A stretch of DNA of 37,536 nt from Streptomyces torulosus (GCF_001419765.1 NZ_LIRK01000137.1:1-37536), one strand, 5' to 3'. Positions 26,021 through 33,946 are shown, numbered from the stretch's first letter. A program made the numbers and translations. Notes: a model not told the origin generated them from the letters alone.

Positions 26021-27078
26021 CACTCGCCGTCCGCTACACGGCCGCCCGCACCCTGGACACGGCTCCCGCACCGAGTGTGGAGCCGGGCCCCGGGGAGGTG
26101 GAGCTGGCCCCCGCCTACGTCGGTATCTGCGGCACCGACCTGCACATCTTCCACGGCGACATGGACGCCCGCGTCGCCACGCCCGCCGTGCTGGGGCACG
26201 AGATGTCCGGCCGGATCGTCGGGGTCGGCCCCGACGTGGAAGGCTGGCAGGTCGGGGACGCGGTGACGGTGATGCCGCTGCGCTGGGACGGCACCTGCCC
26301 CGCCTGCCGGGCCGGGCACCAACACGTCTGCCAGCACCTCGACTTCATCGGCATCGACTCCCCCGGCGCCATGCAGCAGCGCTGGACCGTACCCGCCTCC
26401 ACCCTGATCCGCCTGCCCGAATCACTCCCGCTCGACCGGGCCGCACTCGTGGAGCCCACTGCGGTGGCCGTCCACGACGTCGGGCGGGCGCAGGTCGCCG
26501 AGGGCGAGAAGGTCGTGGTCGTCGGCGGTGGGCCGGTCGGGGTGCTGATCGCACTGGTCGCGCAGGCCGCCGGGGCCGAGGTGCGGGTGGTGGAGCTCAG
26601 CGCCCACCGCCGTGCGCTGGCCGAGGGACTGGGGCTGACCACGTGGGATCCGACCGCCGACGACATCGGCGCCCTCGTCGGCACGTGGACCGCCGACGCG
26701 GGCGCGGACGTGGCGTTCGAGGTGTCCGGCGCGGCGGGCGGTGTCGACACCGCCGTGGAAGTCCTCGGGGTGCGGGGGCGGCTGTGTCTGGTCGCGATCC
26801 ATCCCCGGCCCCGCGAGGTGAACCTGCACCGCTTCTTCTGGCGCGAACTCACCCTCGTCGGAGCCCGGTTGTACGACCGCTCCGACTTCGAGCGGGCGGT
26901 CGCCCTGGTCGCGGACGGCACGATCCCCGCCGACCGGCTGATCAGCAAGGTCGTCCCCCTCACCCAGGCACCCGCCGCGTTCGAGGCGCTGGAGGGCGGC
27001 GGTGACGTGATGAAGATCCTCGTGGACTGCACCGACGACACCGACACCTCCGACGACACGCAAGGAGCCGCCGTATGA
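26017..27078 (+). CDS. Zinc-dependent medium-chain alcohol (polyol/sugar-acid) dehydrogenase
   Basis: The 353-residue protein starts at ATG 26017 in an ATGA overlap with fucU. Catalytic zinc residues are C38 (GICGTDLHIF) and H61-E62 (LGHEMSG). The lobe for structural zinc reads D91-x2-C94-x2-C97-x7-C105, with Asp replacing the first of the usual four Cys. The Rossmann motif is VVVVGGGPVGVLIALVA (~168-184). It belongs with threonine, idonate and butanediol dehydrogenases. In context it could oxidise C5 of a 2-keto-3-deoxy sugar acid, as in the 3,6-anhydro-L-galactose route of agar degraders; this is inference. Reduction of lactaldehyde is another option. Confidence 0.87.
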   Translation: MTLAVRYTAARTLDTAPAPSVEPGPGEVELAPAYVGICGTDLHIFHGDMDARVATPAVLGHEMSGRIVGVGPDVEGWQVGDAVTVMPLRWDGTCPACRAGHQHVCQHLDFIGIDSPGAMQQRWTVPASTLIRLPESLPLDRAALVEPTAVAVHDVGRAQVAEGEKVVVVGGGPVGVLIALVAQAAGAEVRVVELSAHRRALAEGLGLTTWDPTADDIGALVGTWTADAGADVAFEVSGAAGGVDTAVEVLGVRGRLCLVAIHPRPREVNLHRFFWRELTLVGARLYDRSDFERAVALVADGTIPADRLISKVVPLTQAPAAFEALEGGGDVMKILVDCTDDTDTSDDTQGAAV

Positions 27079-27836
27079 GCGCCTTCGACCTCACCGGGAA
27101 GCTCGCCGTCGTCACCGGAGCCCGGCGTGGTATCGGCCGGGCCATGGCCCGCGCACTCGCCGCCGCCGGAGCGGACATCATCGGAGTGAGCGCCAACCTG
27201 GAGGAATCCGGCAGCGAGGTCGAGAAGGACGTGACCGCCGCAGGCCGCACCTTCGAGGCGATCCGCACCGACTTCGCCGACCCCGACGCCGTGCGCGCCC
27301 TGGGCGCGGAGCTGGCCGGCCGGGAGCGCCCGGTGGACATCCTGGTCAACAACGCGGGCACCATCCGCCGCGCCCCGGCCGCCGAACACCCCGACGAGGA
27401 CTGGGAGTTGGTGCTCCAGGTCAACCTGAGCGCCCAGTTCGCCCTCACCCGGGCGGTCGGCGCGACGATGGTGGCCCGCGGCCGGGGGAAGGTCGTCTTC
27501 ACGGCGTCGCTGCTCAGCTTCCAGGGCGGCATCACCGTCCCCGGCTACACGGCCGCCAAGCACGGCATCGCCGGTCTGACCAAGGCCCTCGCCAACGAAT
27601 GGGCACCGCACGGCGTCAACGTCAACGCCATCGCGCCCGGCTACATCGCCACCGACAACACCCAGGCCCTCCAGGACGACCCCGTCCGCAGCAAGGCGAT
27701 CCTGGACCGCATTCCCGCCGGACGCTGGGGCAGCGCCGACGACCTGGCCGGGGCCACCGTCTTCCTCGCCTCCGACGCCGCCGCCTACGTCCACGGCACG
27801 GTCCTGCCCGTCGACGGCGGATGGCTCGGCCGATGA
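27075..27836 (+). CDS. kduD: KduD-type short-chain dehydrogenase (2-keto-3-deoxy-sugar-acid 5-dehydrogenase)
   Basis: The 253-residue SDR starts at ATG 27075 (AAGGAG 7 nt upstream) in an ATGA overlap with the previous gene. It shows the cofactor motif VVTGARRGIGRA, NNAGTIRR (92-99), and the catalytic S145, Y158 and K162 in FTASLLSFQ...GYTAAK. Blocks such as LSFQGGITVPGYTA, ANEWAPHGVNVNAIAPGY, RIPAGRWG and VDGGWLGR closely follow E. coli KduD. KduD interconverts 2,5-diketo-3-deoxygluconate and KDG. In a fucose locus it could instead be the 2-keto-3-deoxy-L-fuconate dehydrogenase, but the next two genes (KDPG aldolase, KDG-type kinase) favour KDG as product. Confidence 0.87.
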   Translation: MSAFDLTGKLAVVTGARRGIGRAMARALAAAGADIIGVSANLEESGSEVEKDVTAAGRTFEAIRTDFADPDAVRALGAELAGRERPVDILVNNAGTIRRAPAAEHPDEDWELVLQVNLSAQFALTRAVGATMVARGRGKVVFTASLLSFQGGITVPGYTAAKHGIAGLTKALANEWAPHGVNVNAIAPGYIATDNTQALQDDPVRSKAILDRIPAGRWGSADDLAGATVFLASDAAAYVHGTVLPVDGGWLGR

Positions 27837-28465
27837 CCGGCACCGATCTCGCGGGCGTGCTCGACGGTTGCCGCATCCTGCCGGTGCTGACCGTGCCCGA
27901 CCCCGGCACGGCAGGCCCGCTCGCCGACGCGCTCGCGGCAGGCGGCGCGCGGTGCGCGGAGGTCACCTTCCGCACGCCGGACGCGGCGCAGGTCCTGAAG
28001 ACGATGGCCGCGCACGGTGGCCTGGTCGTCGGTGCCGGGACCGTGCTCACCGCCGAGCAGGCGGAACGGGCGGTGGCGGCGGGCGCACGCTTCGTCGTCT
28101 CCCCCGGCTACGACGGGGACGTCGTCGCGCGCTGCCGCGAGCTGGGGGTGCCCGTCGTGCCGGGCATCGCCACCGCGACCGAGCTGATGCGCGCCCTCGC
28201 GGCGGGCCTCGACACCGTCAAGCTCTTCCCCGCGGAGCCGCTCGGCGGGGGCGCGCTGCTGCGGGCTTTGGCCGCCCCCTTCCCCGGGGTGCGTTTCGTG
28301 CCGACCGGCGGCATCGGCCTCGACCGGATGTCCGACTATCTCGCCCATCCTGCGGTTCTCGCCGTCGGCGGCAGTTGGATGGCCACGCCGGGCCATCTGG
28401 AGCGCGGCGACTTCGCCGGGATCCGCCGGCTGACCGCCGAGGCCGTGGAGAGGAGTGCCCGGTGA
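27833..28465 (+). CDS. eda: KDPG/KHG aldolase-family class I aldolase
   Basis: The 210-residue protein starts at ATG 27833 (ATGA overlap with kduD; no separate ribosome site). The catalytic set is complete: E43 and R47 in AEVTFRTP, Schiff-base K130 in DTVKLFPAE, the phosphate/carboxylate loop VVPGIATATEL, and VPTGGIGLD. It should split 2-keto-3-deoxy-6-phosphogluconate into pyruvate and glyceraldehyde 3-phosphate; Eda relatives also cleave unphosphorylated or 6-deoxy keto acids. The kinase gene starts inside its stop codon (GTGA). In an L-fucose pathway it could yield pyruvate plus lactaldehyde in place of the missing hydrolase. Confidence 0.9.
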   Translation: MTGTDLAGVLDGCRILPVLTVPDPGTAGPLADALAAGGARCAEVTFRTPDAAQVLKTMAAHGGLVVGAGTVLTAEQAERAVAAGARFVVSPGYDGDVVARCRELGVPVVPGIATATELMRALAAGLDTVKLFPAEPLGGGALLRALAAPFPGVRFVPTGGIGLDRMSDYLAHPAVLAVGGSWMATPGHLERGDFAGIRRLTAEAVERSAR

Positions 28466-29499
28466 TCGACGTGCTGGCCCTGGGCGAGGTGATGCTGCGC
28501 TTCGACCCGGGCGAGGGGCGCATCCGCACCACCCGCACCTTCCAGGTGTGGGAGGGCGGCGGCGAGTACAACGTCGTACGAGGCCTGCGCCGCTGCTTCG
28601 GGCTGCGTACGGCCGTCGTCACCGCCCTCGCCGACAACGCGGTCGGCCGGCTCGTCGAGGACCTCGTCCTCCAGGGCGGCGTCGACACCTCGCTGATCCG
28701 CTGGGTGCCCGACGACGGCATCGGCCGCACCGCCCGCAACGGCCTGAACTTCGTCGAGCGCGGCTACGGCATCCGCGGCGCCCTCGGCGTCAGCGACCGC
28801 GCGCACACCGCTGTCTCCCAGCTGCGCAAGGGCGACATCGACTGGGACACACTGTTCGCGTCCGGGCCCCGCTGGTTCCACACCGGCGGCATCTTCGCCG
28901 GCCTGTCCGACACCACCGTCGACGTCGCCGACGAGGCCATGGCCGCCGCCCGCCGCCACGGCGTCACCGTCTCCTACGACCCGAACTACCGCCCCAGCCT
29001 CTGGGCGGGCCGCGGCGGTGCCGACCGGGCCCGCGAGGTCGACCTGCGGCTCGCCCGGCACGCCGACGTGGTGGTGGGCGCCCTCGGCCTGGCCGGACCG
29101 TACCCGGGAGCGGTGCGGGTCGGCCGGGACGAGGTGCCCGACGCGCTCGCCGAGGTCGCCCGCCGGCTGCCGTCGGCACGGGTGCTGGCGACGACACTGC
29201 GCGGGGTGCCGTCGGCGGGCGTGAACGACTGGTCCTCGGCGGCCTGGTCGCCGACGGACGGTTTCGTCGCGGGCCCCGACCTGCCGGGTCTGCAGGTCCT
29301 GGACCGCATCGGCTCCGGCGACGCGTTCGCCGCCGGTCTCATCCACGGCCTGCTCACCGGCACCGGCCTGGAGCGCGCCCTCGCCTACGGCACGGCGCAC
29401 GGGGCGCTCGCCATGACCACACCGGGCGATGTCTCCATGGCGTCGCTCGCGGAGGTCGAGGCGCTCGTGGCCGGTGGCTCGGCCGCCGTCCGGCGCTGA
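28462..29499 (+). CDS. PfkB-family sugar kinase, 2-keto-3-deoxygluconate kinase type
   Basis: The 345-residue protein starts at GTG 28462, with GAGAGGAG upstream, in a GTGA overlap with the aldolase. PfkB features are the N-terminal GEVMLRFDPG, the first signature EGGGEYNVVRGLRR (31-44, instead of GGAxxNVA), VDTSLIRWV, VSYDPNYRPSLW, and the ATP/anion-hole motif RIGSGDAFAAG with catalytic D287. The DPNxRPxLW and DTSxxRW blocks suit KDG kinases. Location next to the aldolase and kduD supports phosphorylation of KDG at O6. A 6-deoxy acid from fucose has no such hydroxyl, so this gene points to a second substrate. Confidence 0.84.
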   Translation: MIDVLALGEVMLRFDPGEGRIRTTRTFQVWEGGGEYNVVRGLRRCFGLRTAVVTALADNAVGRLVEDLVLQGGVDTSLIRWVPDDGIGRTARNGLNFVERGYGIRGALGVSDRAHTAVSQLRKGDIDWDTLFASGPRWFHTGGIFAGLSDTTVDVADEAMAAARRHGVTVSYDPNYRPSLWAGRGGADRAREVDLRLARHADVVVGALGLAGPYPGAVRVGRDEVPDALAEVARRLPSARVLATTLRGVPSAGVNDWSSAAWSPTDGFVAGPDLPGLQVLDRIGSGDAFAAGLIHGLLTGTGLERALAYGTAHGALAMTTPGDVSMASLAEVEALVAGGSAAVRR

Positions 29500-29543
29500 C
29501 CGGCGCCCCGTCCCCTCCGCAACCCCGCCCCCAGGAGCACGCC

Positions 29544-30590
29544 GTGCGCAACCGCAAGATCGCGAACACCTCCGTCGAGGTCACCGAGCTGGGCTTCGGT
29601 GCCTCCGTCATCGGCAACCTCTACCGGGTCACACCGGTCCAGGACGCGGCGGCCGCCGTCGAGACCGCCCTGGACGCGGGCATCCGCTACTTCGACACCG
29701 CGCCCCACTACGGGCTCGGACTGTCCGAGCGGCGCCTCGGAGCCGCTCTGCGGGGCCTGCCCCGCGAGCGGTACGTCGTCTCCTCCAAGGTGGGCCGCCT
29801 CCTCGTGCCCAACGAACGGCCGCGAGGCGTCGACAGCGAGGGGTTCGTCGTCCGGGACGACCTGCGCCGCGAGTGGGACTTCAGCCGCGACGGCGTCCTG
29901 CGCTCCATCGACGCCACCCTGGAACGGACCGGCCTCGACCGGCTCGACATCGTCTACCTCCACGACCCCGACGACCACTGGCGGCAGGCCGCCGACGAGG
30001 CCATGCCCGCCCTCGCCGACCTGCGCGACCAGGGAGTCGTCGGAGCGATCGGCGCCGGTATGAACCAGTCGGCCATGCTCGCCCGCTTCCTTCGCGAGAC
30101 CGCCGCCGACGTCGTGATGCTCGCCGGCCGCTACACGCTCCTCGACCAGTCCGCCCTCGACGACGTCCTGCCCGCCGCCGTCGACCACGGCAGGAGCGTG
30201 GTCGCCGTCGGCGTGTTCAACTCGGGTCTGCTGTCACGGGACCGCCCGGCCCCCGGCATGAAGTTCGACTACGCGGACGCCCCACCGCACCTCGTCGCCC
30301 GGGCGCGGGAGATCGCCGAGGTCTGCGAACGTCACGGGACGACCCTGCCCGCCGCCGCGATCGCCTTCCCCTTCAGCCATCCCAGTATCATCAACGTCAC
30401 CCTGGGAATGAGGAACGAGGAGCAGGTCAGGCGGAACGTGGACCTGTACCGTCGGCGGGTGCCCGAAGGCCTCTGGGACGATCTTCGCACCAGGGGACTG
30501 ATCAGACCGGACGTACCCACGCGGAACAGCGCGGAGCACACTCCGGAGACGGAAGGGGTGGGCGTTGTCTCTGACGGACCGGGCCATTGA
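29544..30590 (+). CDS. Aldo-keto reductase, D-threo-aldose / L-fucose (L-galactose) 1-dehydrogenase type
   Basis: The 348-residue protein starts at GTG 29544 with AGGAG upstream, 44 nt after the kinase. The AKR tetrad is D51, Y56 (YFDTAPHYG), K82 (SSKVGR) and H140 (IVYLHDPDDH). The opening TELGFGASVIGNLYR and LGLSERRLGAALR are typical of the D-threo-aldose 1-dehydrogenase group, which includes L-fucose dehydrogenases and plant L-galactose dehydrogenase. It would oxidise the C1 of the sugar with NAD(P)+ to the lactone, the first catabolic step. The C-terminal ~40 residues form a variable tail, and the last 26 nt overlap the regulator gene. Confidence 0.88.
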   Translation: MRNRKIANTSVEVTELGFGASVIGNLYRVTPVQDAAAAVETALDAGIRYFDTAPHYGLGLSERRLGAALRGLPRERYVVSSKVGRLLVPNERPRGVDSEGFVVRDDLRREWDFSRDGVLRSIDATLERTGLDRLDIVYLHDPDDHWRQAADEAMPALADLRDQGVVGAIGAGMNQSAMLARFLRETAADVVMLAGRYTLLDQSALDDVLPAAVDHGRSVVAVGVFNSGLLSRDRPAPGMKFDYADAPPHLVARAREIAEVCERHGTTLPAAAIAFPFSHPSIINVTLGMRNEEQVRRNVDLYRRRVPEGLWDDLRTRGLIRPDVPTRNSAEHTPETEGVGVVSDGPGH

Positions 30591-31296
30591 GCAGATCCGC
30601 GAGCTGATCCGCACCGGCGCGCTGCCGCCGGGCTCCAAGCTGCCGCCGGAACCGGAGCTGGCCGCGCAGCTGGGCCTGTCGCGCAACCTGGCGCGCGAGG
30701 CCGTCAAGGCGCTCGCCGTCGCCCGTGTCCTGGAGGTGCGGCGGGGCGACGGCACCTATGTGACCAGTCTCCAGCCCAGCCTGCTGCTCGAAGGTCTCGG
30801 TGGCGCGGTGGAGCTGCTGCAGGGCGACACGGTGGCGTTGCTGGACCTGATGGAGGTGCGCCGGCTCCTCGAACCGGTCGCCACCTCCCTCGCCGCCACC
30901 CGGATCACCGACGAGCAACTGGCTGAGGTGAAGCAGCACCTGGACGCCATGCGCGCGGCGCGCGACGACGTCGAGCAGTTGAACGCGCACGACGCGGCGT
31001 TCCACCGTGCCGTCGTCGCGGCCACGGGCAACGAGACGCTGCTCACCCTGCTGGAGGGCATCTCGGGCCGTACGCTGCGCGCCCGTATCTGGCGCGGTCT
31101 GGTGGACGACCAGGCCTCGGGGCGCACCCTCGCGGAACACGAGGCGATCTTCGAGGCCCTGTCGTCCCGTGACGCCGTCCTCACTCACGCCGCCGCGCTG
31201 ATGCATGTGAACCACACCGAGCAGTGGCTGCGCGACCACCTCAGGAACGCCGACTCCCTGGAGGACGGCCCGCAGGTGCCCCCCGTCCACGGCTGA
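30565..31296 (+). CDS. GntR/FadR-family regulator of the sugar operon
   Basis: The 243-residue protein starts at TTG 30565, with GGAAGGGG 6 nt upstream; no ATG or GTG in frame gives a full N-terminus. Residues ~1-70 form the winged helix (AIEQIRELIRTGALPPGSKLPPE, LAAQLGLSRNLAREAVKAL, RRGDGTYVTS). Residues ~85-230 form the all-helical FCD ligand domain with its metal/acid-binding residues (HDAAFHRAVVAATGN; LAEHEAIF; HVNHTE). FadR-type members often bind sugar acids. As last gene of the operon, overlapping the reductase by 26 nt, it probably represses the operon and fucosidase until a keto acid or aldonate accumulates. The rare start codon may keep repressor levels low. Confidence 0.9.
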   Translation: MSLTDRAIEQIRELIRTGALPPGSKLPPEPELAAQLGLSRNLAREAVKALAVARVLEVRRGDGTYVTSLQPSLLLEGLGGAVELLQGDTVALLDLMEVRRLLEPVATSLAATRITDEQLAEVKQHLDAMRAARDDVEQLNAHDAAFHRAVVAATGNETLLTLLEGISGRTLRARIWRGLVDDQASGRTLAEHEAIFEALSSRDAVLTHAAALMHVNHTEQWLRDHLRNADSLEDGPQVPPVHG

Positions 31297-31635
31297 CGCC
31301 GATAAGCCCACGCTCCGCCGTCCGTGCCGGGCGCCCGACGGCCCGGACGGCACTCGGGGTCGCCGCGTCCGCTCCTCGAACGCCGCGTGGGCCGATTCCG
31401 GGTCCGCCATGGTCAGCCCGTCGGCGACCACTCGATAATCGAACAGTTTCCGGCCAAAGACTTGATATGCCCCTGACATAAGCGGCTCACGTCTGTCACT
31501 CTGTGCCCACTCCGTCTCACGACGGAGCACGCGCACCCGCAACGCAGCTCTCCCTGCACCACCCGGCGCCCCATCCGTGCACCGGGTCCTTCGTACGGCC
31601 GTTCGTCCAACGTCGGCCGCAGCAAAGGAGTTCGC
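31297..31635. other. 339-nt intergenic region, regulator / metalloprotease
   Basis: It contains a terminator-like hairpin near its start (31317-31351) and a perfect 11-nt palindrome TCGATAATCGA (31432-31442). An AT-richer stretch follows (31430-31500) and probably contains the protease promoter, although no convincing -10/-35 pair can be chosen. No gene is supported here. Confidence 0.5.
31317..31351 (+). terminator. Terminator hairpin after the sugar operon
   Basis: A 12-bp stem with one mismatch (GCCGTCCGTGCC, 31317-31328, against 31340-31351) and an 11-nt loop begins 21 nt after the regulator stop. Confidence 0.65.
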
Positions 31636-33915
31636 GTGAGATCCACCCCCCACAGACGTACAACGGCCATGGCCACGCTGGTCGTCGCGGCAGCGATGCT
31701 CGCGGTGGCGGTACCGGGCGGCTCGGCCAGCGCCCGCGGTGACGGCGGCGAAGGCATCGCCCGTCCCGCGGCCGCCAAGCCCGACCGCGGGTCCCTGCCC
31801 GCGAAGCTGATCCCCGCTCAGCGCGAGACCCTCATCCGCAAGGCCGAGAAGGCCACGGACAGCACCGCCGACCGCCTCGACCTGGGCGGCAAGGAGGAGC
31901 TGCGGGTCCGTGACGTCGTCAAGGACGCCGACGGCACCCTGCACACCCGCTACGAGCGCACCTACGCCGGACTTCCCGTCCTCGGCGGCGACCTCATCGT
32001 CCACGCGTCGAAGTCCGGCGCGGTCGAGAGCGTCACCCGTTCCTACAAGCCCCGGCTGAAGGTGTCGGACCTCAGCGCCGCGGTCAGCAAGGCCACGGCG
32101 GAGAAGCAGGCGCTCAAGGCGGCCAAGGACGAGGGGTCGGCCAAGACCGAGGCGGACAGCGTCCGCAAGGTCGTCTGGGCCGCGAAGGGCACGCCCACCC
32201 TCGCCTACGAGACCGTCGTCAGCGGGTTCCAGCACGACGACACCCCGAGCGAGCTGCACGTCATCACCGACGCGCAGACCGGCAAGAAGCTGTTCGAGTA
32301 CGAGGGTGTGCACACCGGCACGGGCAACACCCGCTACAGCGGAACGGTCACGCTCGGCACGAGCGAGTCCGGCTCGTCGTACACGCTGACCGACGCCGAC
32401 CGGGGCAACCACCGCACGTACAACCTCAATCGCGGCTCGTCCGGCACCGGCACCCTGTTCAGCGGCTCCGACGACATCTGGGGCGACGGGACCACCGGCA
32501 ACCTGGAGACGGCCGGCGCGGACGCCCACTACGGCGCGGCGCTGACCTGGGACTACTACAAGAACGTGCACGGCAGGAACGGGCTGCGCAACGACGGTGT
32601 CGCCCCGTACAGCCGGGTCCACTACGGCAACAACTACGTCAACGCGTTCTGGCAGGACGCCTGCTTCTGCATGACGTACGGCGACGGGTCGGGCAACGCC
32701 AACCCTCTCACCTCGATCGACGTGGCCGCCCACGAGATGACGCACGGTCTCACCTCGGTCACCGCCAACCTCAACTACAGCGGCGAGTCCGGCGGGTTGA
32801 ACGAGGCGACCTCCGACATCTTCGCCGCCGCCGTCGAGTTCGCCGCGGGCAACCCCGAGGACGTCGGGGACTACCTGGTCGGCGAGAAGATCAACATCAA
32901 CGGCGACGGCACACCGCTGCGGTACATGGACAAGCCCAGCAAGGACGGCGCCTCGCGCGACTACTGGTCCTCCTCGCTCGGCTCCGTCGACGTCCACTAC
33001 TCCTCCGGTCCGGCCAACCACTGGTTCTACCTGGCCTCCGAGGGCAGCGGCGCCAAGGTCGTCAACGGGGTCTCCTACGACTCCCCGACGTACGACAACC
33101 TGCCGGTGACGCCGATAGGCCGGGCCGCGGCCGAGAAGATCTGGTTCCGGGCGCTGACCACGTACATGACGTCCACGACCAACTACGCGGGCGCCCGCAC
33201 GGCCACCCTGCAGGCCGCCGCCGACCTGTACGGGCTCGGCTCGGTGACCTACAACAACACCGCCAACGCCTGGGCCGCGATCAATGTCGGTGCCCGGATC
33301 CTCGACGGTGTGACCGTCGTCCCGCCGGCGGCCCAGTACTCCCTGGTCGGTCAGGCCGTCACGCTGGACGTCCAGGCGTCCTCCACCAACCCCGGCGCCC
33401 TGTCGTACGCGGCGACCGGTCTGCCGGACGGACTGTCCATCGACGCCTCCACGGGCCGGATCTCGGGTACGCCGACCACGGCCGGCAACTCGACGCCGAC
33501 GGTCACGGTGACGGACGCAGCCGGCGAGACCGGTACGGCGAGCTTCGCCTGGCGGGTGGACGAGGAGGGCAACCAGTCGGTCTTCGAGAACACCGCCGAC
33601 TACCAGATCCCCGACAACTCCACCGTCGAGTCCCCGATCAACGTCAACCGGGCGGGGGCCGCGTCCAATCCGCTCACCGTGGACGTGAACATCGTCCACA
33701 CCTGGCGCGGTGACCTGGTCGTCGACCTCGTCGCCCCGGACGGCACCGCGTACCGGCTGAAGAACTCCGCGTCCTCCGACTCGGCGGACGACGTGATCGC
33801 GACGTACACGGTGGACGCGTCCTCCGAGACCGCCGCGGGCACCTGGAAGCTGCGCGTCCAGGACGTGGCGAGCCTCGACACCGGTTACATCAACAGCTGG
33901 AAGCTGACCTTCTGA
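31636..33915 (+). CDS. Secreted M4 (thermolysin-family) metalloprotease with Ig-like and P domains
   Basis: The 759-residue pre-pro-enzyme starts at GTG 31636 behind AAAGGAG. A Sec signal spans ~1-33. A propeptide of about 195 residues follows (FTP-like TRYERTYAGLPVLGGDLIVH; PepSY-like TPTLAYETVV). The mature M4 domain runs ~230-555 with zinc motif HEMTH (H366, E367, H370), third ligand E390 in GGLNEATSD, and acid H454 in VHYSSGPANHW. Residues ~562-640 form a putative-Ig (He_PIG) repeat (GLPDGLSIDASTGRISGTP). Residues ~652-759 form a proprotein-convertase P domain (HTWRGDLVVDLVAPDGT; WKLRVQD). It degrades extracellular protein and is not obviously linked to the sugar locus. Confidence 0.94.
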   Translation: MRSTPHRRTTAMATLVVAAAMLAVAVPGGSASARGDGGEGIARPAAAKPDRGSLPAKLIPAQRETLIRKAEKATDSTADRLDLGGKEELRVRDVVKDADGTLHTRYERTYAGLPVLGGDLIVHASKSGAVESVTRSYKPRLKVSDLSAAVSKATAEKQALKAAKDEGSAKTEADSVRKVVWAAKGTPTLAYETVVSGFQHDDTPSELHVITDAQTGKKLFEYEGVHTGTGNTRYSGTVTLGTSESGSSYTLTDADRGNHRTYNLNRGSSGTGTLFSGSDDIWGDGTTGNLETAGADAHYGAALTWDYYKNVHGRNGLRNDGVAPYSRVHYGNNYVNAFWQDACFCMTYGDGSGNANPLTSIDVAAHEMTHGLTSVTANLNYSGESGGLNEATSDIFAAAVEFAAGNPEDVGDYLVGEKININGDGTPLRYMDKPSKDGASRDYWSSSLGSVDVHYSSGPANHWFYLASEGSGAKVVNGVSYDSPTYDNLPVTPIGRAAAEKIWFRALTTYMTSTTNYAGARTATLQAAADLYGLGSVTYNNTANAWAAINVGARILDGVTVVPPAAQYSLVGQAVTLDVQASSTNPGALSYAATGLPDGLSIDASTGRISGTPTTAGNSTPTVTVTDAAGETGTASFAWRVDEEGNQSVFENTADYQIPDNSTVESPINVNRAGAASNPLTVDVNIVHTWRGDLVVDLVAPDGTAYRLKNSASSDSADDVIATYTVDASSETAAGTWKLRVQDVASLDTGYINSWKLTF

Positions 33916-33946
33916 CAGAGCGACACCTCACTCTGCGACAGGTCGG

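Noticed and set aside
31432..31442. Palindrome TCGATAATCGA as operator of the metalloprotease
   Set aside because: An 11-nt palindrome is easily found by chance in AT-richer spacer DNA, and no promoter could be placed next to it with confidence.
30502..33699. Open frame of more than 1000 codons on the minus strand opposite the regulator and metalloprotease
   Set aside because: It spans two real genes and their intergenic region with no recognisable domain and a low-complexity Val/Gly/Arg composition.
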